Origin: Roseococcus microcysteis | GTDB taxonomy: Bacteria > Pseudomonadota > Alphaproteobacteria > Acetobacterales > Acetobacteraceae | DNA length: 64,000 nucleotides | Assembly: GCF_014764365.1 (NCBI RefSeq) | Contig: NZ_CP061718.1 | Location: forward strand, 1,798,001-1,862,000 | Direction: 5' to 3' | In this document: one piece after another, positions 57,646 through 64,000 of the stretch | How positions within the stretch are numbered: position 1 is the first letter of the stretch | Layout: each line of letters begins with the position of its first letter | Made by a program: the position numbers and the translations under genes | The notes under the pieces: model-generated | Seen by the model: only the letters and a program-made list of their open reading frames with translations | Databases searched by the model: none | What the model was told of the DNA's origin: nothing

Positions 57646-58925
57646 TCCCATCCCTCTGCCGGGACTGCTTCTCCACCGCCCCCGGCGAGGGAACCGCCTG
57701 CGCCCATTGCGGCGGCCGCCGCCTGATGCGCCACGCGGAACTCTTCACCCTCACCATCGCCCATGTGGATTGCGACGCCTTCTTCGCCAGCGTGGAGAAG
57801 CGCGACCGGCCGGAGCTGGCGTCCAAGCCGGTCATCGTGGGCGGCGGCAAGCGCGGCGTGGTCTCCACCGCCTGCTATGTCGCCCGCACCCATGGCGTCC
57901 GCAGCGCCATGCCCATGTTCAAGGCGTTGGCCGCCTGCCCCGATGCGGTGGTCCTCAAGCCCGACTTCACCAAATATTCCGCCGCCGCCGCGCAGATCCG
58001 TGCCCTGATGGAGGCGCTCTCTCCCCTCGTGCAGCCGCTCTCCATTGATGAGGCGGTGCTGGACCTGGCGGGCACCGAGGCCCTGCACAACGCGCCCCCC
58101 GCCGTGGTCCTGGCCCGCTTCGCAAAGGCCGTGGAGCGCGAGGTGGGCGTCACCATCTCCATCGGCCTCGCCCACAACCGGCTGATGGCCAAGCTGGCGG
58201 CGGAGCGTGACAAGCCGCGCGGCTTCGCCGTCATCGGCGCCTCCGAGGCCGCCGGCTGGCTCGCGCCCCAGCGCGTGGGCCTGCTGCCCGGCATCGGGCC
58301 CGCGGCGGCGCGGCGGCTGGAGGCGGCGGGCATCACCCGCCTTGGCCAACTGGCGGCCCTCGACCCCCGCGCGGCCCTGGCACGGCTGGGCGAGGAGGGG
58401 CCCTCCCTCGCCGCCCGCGCCCGCGGCGAGGACAACCGCCCGGTGAACCCCGTACGCGAGACCAAGAGCATCAGCGCCGAGACCACCTTCGACACGGACA
58501 TCGCCACCCTGCCCGAACTTGAATCGGTGCTGTGGCGTATCGCGGAGAAGCTGGGAAAGCGCCTTTCGGCCAAGGGCTTCGCGGCAGGCGGGGTGGCGCT
58601 CAAGCTCAAGACCGCGCGCTTCGAGACGCGCAGCCGCCAGGCCCGCCTGCCCGCCCCCACCCGCCTGCCGGAGACCCTCTTCGCCGCCGCCCGCCCCCTG
58701 CTGGCGCGCGAGGTGGACGGCACGCCCTTCCGCCTGCTGGGCCTGGGCGCCGCGCCGCTGGTGGACGGCGCCGGCGCCGACCGCGGCGATTTGGCCGACC
58801 CCGAGGCGCCGCGTCGCGCCGCGAAATGGCAGGCGGTGGAGGCGCTGCGCGCCCGCTTTGGCGAGGCCGCCGTCAGCCCGGGGCGGGGCCTGGGGGCGAA
58901 GCCGCGGCGCGGGGACGGCGCCTGA
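57636..58925 (+). CDS. dinB: DNA polymerase IV with N-terminal zinc ribbon
   Basis: 429 residues from GTG 57636. The first 30 residues hold two CxxC knuckles (CRDC and CAHC), a zinc-ribbon extension seen in many alphaproteobacterial DinB proteins. The Y-family polymerase follows: IAHVDCDAFFASVEKRD, PLSIDEAVLDLAGTEAL, ISIGLAHNRLMAKLAAERDK and helix-hairpin-helix GLLPGIGPAAARRLEAAG, then the little finger. An ATG at 57726 would drop the ribbon. It is translated in overlap with the ROK kinase gene. Confidence 0.92.
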   Translation: MAVVPSLCRDCFSTAPGEGTACAHCGGRRLMRHAELFTLTIAHVDCDAFFASVEKRDRPELASKPVIVGGGKRGVVSTACYVARTHGVRSAMPMFKALAACPDAVVLKPDFTKYSAAAAQIRALMEALSPLVQPLSIDEAVLDLAGTEALHNAPPAVVLARFAKAVEREVGVTISIGLAHNRLMAKLAAERDKPRGFAVIGASEAAGWLAPQRVGLLPGIGPAAARRLEAAGITRLGQLAALDPRAALARLGEEGPSLAARARGEDNRPVNPVRETKSISAETTFDTDIATLPELESVLWRIAEKLGKRLSAKGFAAGGVALKLKTARFETRSRQARLPAPTRLPETLFAAARPLLAREVDGTPFRLLGLGAAPLVDGAGADRGDLADPEAPRRAAKWQAVEALRARFGEAAVSPGRGLGAKPRRGDGA

Positions 58926-58939
58926 GCCAAAGCGCCGAA

Positions 58940-59587
58940 TCAGCCGCCCGGCGCCACCAGCACCTTGTCGCGATAGTTGCAATGCGCCGCCGCCTTGCAG
59001 CGCCAGCATTCGGGCGCCCGCGCCTTGCAGATGTAGCGCCCGTGCAGGATCAGCCAGTGATGGGCGTCGCGCAGCAGATGGGGCGGGCAGCGCTTCACCA
59101 GCGCGTCCTCCACCTCCCGCACCGTCTTGCCGGGTGCCAGGCCGGTGCGGTTGCCCAGGCGGAAGATATGCGTGTCCACCGCCATGGTCGCCTGGCCGAA
59201 GATGACATTGAGCACCACGTTGGCGGTCTTGCGGCCCACGCCGGGCAGGGCCTCCAGCGCCACCCGGTCGGCAGGCACCTCGCCGCCATGGCGCTCCACC
59301 AGCATCTGCGCGAGCGCGGCCACATTGCGCGCCTTGCCCTGCCACAGCCCGATGCGGCGGATGTGCTGCCCGATCCCCTCCGCCCCCAGCGCGGCCATGG
59401 CGGCGGGCGTGGGGGCGGCGGCGAAGAGCGCGGGCGTCACCTTGTTCACCATCGCGTCCGTGGTCTGGGCCGAGAGCACCACCGCCACCAGCAGGGTGAA
59501 GGGGTCGGTGTAGTGCAACTCCGTCTCGGGCGCGGGGTTCTCCTGGGCGAGGGCCTCCAGGAAGGCCACGGCCTGGGCCCGCGACAT
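58940..59587 (-). CDS. nth: Endonuclease III
   Basis: 215 residues from MSRAQAVAFLEAL. HhH motif EALPGVGRKTANVVLNV with catalytic Lys, VDTHIFRLGNRTG with catalytic Asp, and the iron-sulfur loop with spacing C-x6-C-x2-C-x5-C in CKARAPECWRCKAAAHC. It repairs oxidised pyrimidines. An in-frame ATG at 59671 would add 28 residues and leave 16 bp to the divergent gene; the shorter form fits the family better. Confidence 0.93.
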   Translation of the reverse strand: MSRAQAVAFLEALAQENPAPETELHYTDPFTLLVAVVLSAQTTDAMVNKVTPALFAAAPTPAAMAALGAEGIGQHIRRIGLWQGKARNVAALAQMLVERHGGEVPADRVALEALPGVGRKTANVVLNVIFGQATMAVDTHIFRLGNRTGLAPGKTVREVEDALVKRCPPHLLRDAHHWLILHGRYICKARAPECWRCKAAAHCNYRDKVLVAPGG

Positions 59588-59687
59588 CAGCCGCGCGCGG
59601 CGCGGGGCGCGGGCGGTGCCATGCAAAGGGGCAAGGGGGCGAATGGAGGGGGTTTTCACGTCGCAGGTCATTCTATCTCATTCAGGC

Positions 59688-60170
59688 ATGGTCAAGGCCC
59701 ATCCCCTATTCGAGGCCCGTTCGACGCCGCTCAACAGCCTGAGCGCGCGGGGCTTCCGCATCGTGGCCGGCATTCTCTGCGGGGGCTTCGCCTTCACGGG
59801 GCTGCTCTTCACCCTGATGGGTGCCTGGCCGGTGCTGTTCTTCGCGGGGGCCGAGGCGGTGCTGGTCGTGGCCATGCTCGCCCTCTACCGCCGCCACGCC
59901 ACCCACAGCGCGGAGCTGGTCACCCTGCAGGCCGGCAGCATCATCGTGCGCCGGCGTGAGGGGCGGCGGGTCGAGGAGGCCCGCTTCGACCCCTTCTGGG
60001 CCAAGCTGCGCTGGGAGGGCTCGCGCCTGCTGCTGGGTCACCGCGAGACCAGCATCGAAATCGGCCGCTATCTGGCCCCGGAGGAACGCGAAGACTTGGC
60101 CCAGCAACTCGAATCCGCCCTGCGCACCTATCGCGAACCCCGCTTCGACAACCCGCAGCTGCGCGCATGA
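59688..60170 (+). CDS. DUF2244 membrane protein
   Basis: 160 residues. Two adjacent membrane helices (IVAGILCGGFAFTGLLFTLM and WPVLFFAGAEAVLVVAML) near residues 24-62, then a soluble domain with RRREGRRVEEARFDPFWAKL and LLLGHRETSIEIGRYLAPEE, the DUF2244 pattern. Function unknown. ATGA overlap with the next gene. Confidence 0.85.
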   Translation: MVKAHPLFEARSTPLNSLSARGFRIVAGILCGGFAFTGLLFTLMGAWPVLFFAGAEAVLVVAMLALYRRHATHSAELVTLQAGSIIVRRREGRRVEEARFDPFWAKLRWEGSRLLLGHRETSIEIGRYLAPEEREDLAQQLESALRTYREPRFDNPQLRA

Positions 60171-60978
60171 GGCGCCTCTTCGCCCTGGCCCTGGTGCTGC
60201 TGGCGGCCGCCTGCGCCACGCCGCCCGCGCCCCCGCCGCCGGCCCCCTGCCCTATCCGCCCAGCGCGCGGGAAAGGCTGCAACGCCTCGCCATGGCCGAA
60301 TGGCAGGATTGGGGCTGCACCACCTCGGGCCTGCCCGGCCCGGCGCTCGCCCCCTGCACGCCCTCCGCGGCCGCCCGCCCGGAGGCAGACCCCAGCAACT
60401 TCCCCCGCGTGCTGGCCTATTGGCGCGCCGTGCCGCAGACCGAGGCCGCCATCCCGCGCAACCGCGCCCTCTACGCCCGCGCCCTGGGCGGCGAAGCGAC
60501 GCCCCTCTGGGCCGAGCCCTTCTGGTCCGCCGCCTTCATCTCCTGGCTGATGGGGGCCGCGGGCGTGGACCATGTGGAATTCGCGCCCGACGCCGCCCAT
60601 GCGCGCTACCTGGACCATCTGGACCTGCTGGCCGCCACCCATCCGCGCACGGCCCCCTTCCTGCCGCGCGACCCCGCCGCCTATGCCCCGGAGCCCGGGG
60701 ACCTGGCCTGTTTCGACCGCTCCCGCCGCCCGCTCACCCGCTGGACCGACCGTGCTTCCGAACGCGGCCAGTTCCGCCCCATGCATTGTGACCTGGTGGT
60801 GGCCACCGGGCCGGGCGTGGTGGAAATGCTGGGCGGCAATGTGAACGACATGGTGACGCTGCACCGCGCCCCCGCCGATGCGGCCGGACGGCTGCTGCCC
60901 ACGCCGCGGCGCTTCCTGGTCATCATGGAAAACCGCTTGGGCCGACTGCCGCCCTGGGGCGCCGTGCCGATCAGCTGA
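60167..60978 (+). CDS. DUF2272 lipoprotein (apparent frameshift)
   Basis: About 270 residues after repair. The first frame gives a lipoprotein signal LFALALVLLAAACATPP (lipobox AAAC). The second frame gives the domain: RLQRLAMAEWQDWG, EPFWSAAFISWLMGAAGVDH, FRPMHCDLVVATGPGVVEML and LGGNVNDMVTLHRAP, which fits DUF2272 (possible peptidase-like fold). They join at the C5 run 60243-60247, where one added C restores APLPYPPSARERLQ. Coupled to the DUF2244 gene. Confidence 0.8.
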
Positions 60979-61000
60979 GGGGGGCGCCCCGGGGCCCTCG

Positions 61001-61021
61001 CGAAGTCGCGCAACGACTTCG
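61001..61021. terminator. Hairpin between the convergent DUF2272 and LysR genes
   Basis: Stem CGAAGTCG/CGACTTCG (61001-61008 with 61014-61021), 5-nt loop, no T tract. On the minus strand it follows the LysR stop and shares CCCCACGAA and TGCGCG with the hairpin at 11368-11398. Confidence 0.5.
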
Positions 61022-61032
61022 TGGGGCAATGC

Positions 61033-61941
61033 TCAGGCCTCTCTGGCCTCCGCCAGCAACAGCCGGCGCAGCCAAGCATGACCGGGGTCCGCCTCGAAGC
61101 GCCGGTGGAACACCAGGGAAAGCCGCGTGTGCCGCACCGCCACCGGCGGCTCCCGCACCACCAGCCCATGCGGGGCGGCCAGGCTCTCGGCCAGCCGGGC
61201 CGAGACGGTGATGATCATGTCCGTCCGCTTCAGCACCTCCGGCACCGCCGAGAGATGCGCGATCACACCCCCCAGCCGCCGCGACAGCCCCTGCCCACCC
61301 AGCACCACGTCCAGCGCCCCATCGCGCGAGCCATTGGCGGAATGCAGCAGATGCGGCACCGAGAGGAAGCGTTCCATCGTCAAATCCCCCACCGCGAGCG
61401 GGTGGTCGGGGCGCATCAGGGTCAGGAAGGCCTCGGGCAGCATCCGCAGACGTGTGTAGAGCGCCGAGGGCTCCGGCAGCACCGCGATGGCCAGCACGGC
61501 GTCGCCCTGTTCCAGCAGCGCCTCGGCATTGGTGCGATCGGCGTGGCGGATGGCGAGCAGGCAGCCCGGCGCCTCGCGCGCCATGCGGGCCAGCACGGGG
61601 GGCGCCAGCACCGCCTCGGCATATTCGGACAGGGCCACGGGAAAGATGCGCCGCGCCGTGGCGGGGTCGAAGGGGGTCTGGGCGGAGAGCACCTCGGCCA
61701 GCCGGTCCAGCGCCTCGGCCACAGGCGCGGCCAGCGCCAGGGCCAACGCCGTGGGCTCCACGCCGCCCGGCCGGCGGAGGAACAGTTCATCCCCCAGCGC
61801 CGCCCGCAGCCGCGCCAGCGCGTTGGAGACGGCCGGCTGGGAGAGGTTCAGCCGCTGCGCCGCGCGCGTCACATGCTTCTCGCGCGCCACGGCGTCGAAG
61901 ACGCGCAACAGGTTGAGGTCGAGCTGGGAGAGGTCGGTCAC
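61033..61941 (-). CDS. LysR-family transcriptional regulator
   Basis: 302 residues. Winged helix: LDLNLLRVFDAVAREKHVTR, AAQRLNLSQPAVSNALARLR and ALGDELFLRRPGG; then the effector-binding domain. The NodD/PbrR-like N-terminus suggests an aromatic-type effector, unproven. Divergent from doxX with a T-N11-A site between them, so it most likely controls doxX and itself. Confidence 0.93.
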   Translation of the reverse strand: MTDLSQLDLNLLRVFDAVAREKHVTRAAQRLNLSQPAVSNALARLRAALGDELFLRRPGGVEPTALALALAAPVAEALDRLAEVLSAQTPFDPATARRIFPVALSEYAEAVLAPPVLARMAREAPGCLLAIRHADRTNAEALLEQGDAVLAIAVLPEPSALYTRLRMLPEAFLTLMRPDHPLAVGDLTMERFLSVPHLLHSANGSRDGALDVVLGGQGLSRRLGGVIAHLSAVPEVLKRTDMIITVSARLAESLAAPHGLVVREPPVAVRHTRLSLVFHRRFEADPGHAWLRRLLLAEAREA

Positions 61942-61950
61942 GGGGCAGAC

Positions 61951-61975
61951 CCATCATTCACGACATGGATGATGG
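61951..61975. promoter_or_regulatory. LysR-type operator (T-N11-A)
   Basis: CCATCAT (61951-61957) and ATGATGG (61969-61975) form a perfect 7-bp inverted repeat around 11 bp. Its inner T-N11-A matches the LysR recognition rule. It lies 9 bp upstream of the lysR start and about 94 bp from doxX. Confidence 0.65.
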
Positions 61976-62068
61976 TCCTGTCGCATCGGGATTGGAAGCG
62001 GGGGCTCGTCCGGGCGCAGATGGTGGCCAAGGGCGGCGCGGCCGCCTTCCCACATAAGGACGACCCAC

Positions 62069-62476
62069 ATGCCCACCCCCCACCAGACCACCCCCTACGC
62101 GGCGCTGCTGCTGCGCCTCTCCCTCGGAATCCTGCTGCTGGCGCATGGCGCCTGGCTGAAGTTCGGCGTGTTCGGGCTGGCGGGGACGATGGGGTTCTTC
62201 GGCTCGCTGGGCTATCCGCCCGCGCTGGGCGCCGTGGTCGCCATCGCGGAGACGCTGGCGGGCCTGGCGCTGATCCTGGGCCTCTGGGTGCGCGTCGCCT
62301 CGCTGGCCCTGGTGCCGGTGATGCTGGGCGCGACCCTGGTGCATCTCGGCAATGGCTGGCTGTTCAGCGCCCCGGGCGGCGGCTGGGAATTCCCGGCCTT
62401 CCTGGCGGTGACCCTGCTGGTGCAGGCGGGGCTGGGGGCCGGCGCCCATGCGCTGGCGCGGCCGGCGGCGGCCTGA
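62069..62476 (+). CDS. DoxX-family membrane protein
   Basis: 135 residues, four membrane helices. LLRLSLGILLLAHGAWLKFG, FFGSLGYPPALGAVVAIAET and LGLWVRVASLALVPVMLGAT match the DoxX fold. Function in this setting is unknown; such proteins are often induced with redox or aromatic stress. Probably under the divergent LysR. Confidence 0.88.
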   Translation: MPTPHQTTPYAALLLRLSLGILLLAHGAWLKFGVFGLAGTMGFFGSLGYPPALGAVVAIAETLAGLALILGLWVRVASLALVPVMLGATLVHLGNGWLFSAPGGGWEFPAFLAVTLLVQAGLGAGAHALARPAAA

Positions 62477-62626
62477 CCGCTCCGGCAATTCCGCCTCCGC
62501 GGACCGCGTTCTAGCTGCGGAGAACGCGATTCACCGCTCCAGCGATTCCGCCTCCGCGGACCGCGTTCTATCCGCTGAGAACGCGATTCACCGCTCCGGC
62601 GATTCGCCTCCGCGGATCGCGTTCTA
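62477..62626. repeat. 57-bp direct tandem repeat, 2.6 copies
   Basis: Units 62477-62533 and 62534-62590 are both 57 bp and start CCGCTCC; a third, cut short, runs from 62591 into the stop of the zinc-ribbon gene. Each unit contains CGCGTTCT...AGAACGCG, able to form a hairpin, and the palindromic CCGCGG. Position: between convergent doxX and the zinc-ribbon gene. Confidence 0.85.
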
Positions 62627-63169
62627 GCCGCCGAACAGCCTGGCCACCCAGCCGAAGGGCGGCCAGGCGGTGGCGATGGCATCGCTGTAGAGGAACAGCA
62701 GCATCAGGATCACCACCAGGGCCAGCAGGCTGCCGGCCCAGGCCAGCGGCAGCAGCGCCCCGCCCCGGACCCGGCGCGGGGCGCCCGGCATCCAGCGCGG
62801 CGTGGCCAGGGGCGGCGGCGCGGCAGGGCGGGGCGTGAGGGTGCCGTCCTCGTTCAGCATCTCGGCGGGGTCGGGACCGATGCTCATGGGCGCGGTGACA
62901 GGCGCCGACTCGGGCTCCGGCTCCGGCGGCGCGCCGATGCTGCGGGGAAGCGGCGCGGCGGGGGGCGGTTCCTTGGCGTCCGCTTCCGGGGCGGAGGGCT
63001 CCATCGCCGGAGGTGCGTCATCGGCCGCGGGCGGAGCCAGCGAGACCTCCTCCGGCAATTCCGGCACCCAGCGCGTGCCGCAGGCCGCGCAGCGCACAGG
63101 CTTGCGCGTCAGCACCAGGGCATCTGGCACGCGGTAGGCCGTCGCGCAGTTCGGGCAGGCGATGTCCAT
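62624..63169 (-). CDS. Zinc-ribbon (MJ0042-type) membrane protein
   Basis: 181 residues from MDIACPNCATAYRVPDALV. Two CxxC knuckles (CPNC, CAAC) near residues 5 and 28 form the ribbon, a Pro/Glu/Ala-rich linker follows, and one C-terminal membrane helix (LLPLAWAGSLLALVVILMLL). The family occurs next to ftsE in alphaproteobacteria; function unknown. Divergent from ftsE, 94 bp apart. Confidence 0.85.
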   Translation of the reverse strand: MDIACPNCATAYRVPDALVLTRKPVRCAACGTRWVPELPEEVSLAPPAADDAPPAMEPSAPEADAKEPPPAAPLPRSIGAPPEPEPESAPVTAPMSIGPDPAEMLNEDGTLTPRPAAPPPLATPRWMPGAPRRVRGGALLPLAWAGSLLALVVILMLLFLYSDAIATAWPPFGWVARLFGG

Positions 63170-63263
63170 CTCTGGATCCGCATGTGCCAACGGAAGCCCG
63201 TGGTCCGCAACCTCCCGCTGTGCGAAACCAGGGGCCGGGGCAGATTCGAAGGGGGATGGACCC

Positions 63264-63929
63264 ATGGTCCGGTTCACCAATATCGGCCTGCGCTATCCGG
63301 AAGGGCGCGGCCAATGGGCGCTCAGCGGGCTCGATTTCCTGCTGGAGACGGGCAGCTTCACCTGGCTGCTGGGCCCCTCGGGGGCGGGCAAGTCCAGCGT
63401 GCTGGGGCTGATGCACCTGGCCGTCCGGCCCACGGCCGGGCGGATGGAGGTGCTGGGCCAGGACGTGGCGCGCATGCGGCGCGGCGCCCTGCCGGGGCTG
63501 CGCCGGCGAATCGGCGTGGTGTTCCAGGATTACCGCCTGCTGCCGCACCTCAATGCCTATGAGAACGTGGCCCTGCCGCTCCGCATCCAGGGCCTGACCG
63601 AGCAGCGCCTGCGCGCCGACGTGAACGAGATGCTGCGCTGGGTGGGCCTGCTGGAGCGCGCGGATGCCGCCCCCGCCTCGCTCTCAGGCGGCGAGCAGCA
63701 GCGCCTCGCTTTGGCCCGCGCGGTGGTCGCCCGCCCCGCCCTGCTGGTGGCGGACGAACCCACGGGCAACCTGGACGGCGCCCAGGCGCGCCGCGTCATC
63801 GCCCTGCTGCGCGAGATGCACAGGCTGGGCACCACCGTGGTCGTTGCCACCCACAGCGAGGCCCTGCCCGAGGAATACCCGGCGCCGGCGCTGCGACTCG
63901 AGGCTGGGCGGCTGCTCTCCCATGGCTGA
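63264..63929 (+). CDS. ftsE: Cell-division ATP-binding protein FtsE
   Basis: 221 residues. Walker A LLGPSGAGKSSVLGLMH, Q-loop VFQDYRLLPHLNAYENVALP, signature LSGGEQQRLALARAVVARP, Walker B LLVADEPTGNLDGAQ. With FtsX it controls cell-wall hydrolases at the division site. ATG 63264 follows GGGGGATGGA. Overlaps ftsX by 8 bp. Confidence 0.95.
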   Translation: MVRFTNIGLRYPEGRGQWALSGLDFLLETGSFTWLLGPSGAGKSSVLGLMHLAVRPTAGRMEVLGQDVARMRRGALPGLRRRIGVVFQDYRLLPHLNAYENVALPLRIQGLTEQRLRADVNEMLRWVGLLERADAAPASLSGGEQQRLALARAVVARPALLVADEPTGNLDGAQARRVIALLREMHRLGTTVVVATHSEALPEEYPAPALRLEAGRLLSHG

Positions 63930-64000
63930 CCGCAACGCCTTCCGCATGCGCCGCCTGCGCGGCCGCGACCCGCTGGGGCTCCGCCGGGCGCTGGCCGGCT
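63922..64000 (+). CDS. ftsX: Cell-division protein FtsX (5' end only)
   Basis: 26 codons visible before the window ends: MADRNAFRMRRLRGRDPLGL, then RRALAG. Too short for a motif; identity rests on the 8-bp overlap with ftsE and the usual ftsE-ftsX order. The basic N-terminus fits FtsX before its first membrane helix. Confidence 0.8.
   Translation, partial: MADRNAFRMRRLRGRDPLGLRRALAG

Noticed and set aside
62477-62626. CRISPR-like array
   Set aside because: Units are directly abutting 57-bp tandem repeats with no spacers and no cas genes.

Overview
The window is very GC-rich DNA (roughly 70 % by eye), coding almost edge to edge, from an alphaproteobacterium. It most resembles the Acetobacteraceae (Roseomonas-like). 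Supporting this are the order mutM - enoyl-CoA hydratase - rpsT - dnaA beside a divergent ubiE, the block ubiquinol-cytochrome c chaperone - DUF177 - rpmF - plsX - fabH - ihfA - merR, and family-typical genes such as eipB, DUF2842, a DUF815 ATPase beside yajC, and a DinB with an N-terminal zinc ribbon. No tRNA, rRNA or CRISPR array was seen.

Layout. 1-9.2 kb is an exopolysaccharide locus: yjbH and a multi-SLBB export protein on the minus strand, then heparinase-like enzyme, Wzz-like, O-antigen ligase-like and initiating sugar transferase on the plus strand. 9.1-17.3 kb is housekeeping: dnaQ-coaE-aroE, thioesterase-ubiE, mutM, enoyl-CoA hydratase, rpsT, dnaA, proC. 17.3-19.5 kb holds an IS4-family insertion sequence that has cut the 5' end off apt. 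It is followed by a LOV-domain hybrid histidine kinase. 21.5-29.8 kb carries lipid, ribosome and envelope genes (merR, ihfA, fabH, plsX, rpmF, DUF177, cytochrome bc1 chaperone), a TctC-type binding protein, bamE and argD-argF. 30-37 kb carries amidase, flavin monooxygenase, eipB-aspS and rnd. 37-43.6 kb carries a metallo-beta-lactamase-fold enzyme, a PPOX flavoprotein, an ATPase, yajC, an alpha/beta hydrolase, a repeat lipoprotein and wecB-wecC (UDP-ManNAcA precursor synthesis). 43.6-45 kb is an AT-richer non-coding island before an XRE regulator. 45-63.9 kb carries PRC-barrel, opgH-opgG (periplasmic glucans), uvrB, FKBP, the xseB-ispA-dxs-tlyA isoprenoid operon, a histone-deacetylase-fold enzyme, tusA, a ROK kinase, dinB, nth, DUF2244/DUF2272, LysR/DoxX, a zinc-ribbon protein and ftsE-ftsX.

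Non-coding structure worth attention: a run of five hairpins including a perfect 24-bp inverted repeat after argF; a dispersed GC-rich repeat that overlaps the yjbH signal-peptide region; three 57-bp tandem repeats after doxX; two related 3'-end hairpins; a terminator whose stem contains the stop codon of the export gene; and a T-N11-A LysR-type site.

Four genes (export protein, histone-deacetylase-like, ROK kinase, DUF2272) each need one extra base in a 5-6-base G/C run to be intact, which points to homopolymer miscalls as much as to real mutation. mutM seems to start at ATT. No wholly new multi-gene defence or biosynthetic system is evident. The best leads are the ATT start, the IS-interrupted apt, the blue-light hybrid kinase and the hairpin and repeat families.
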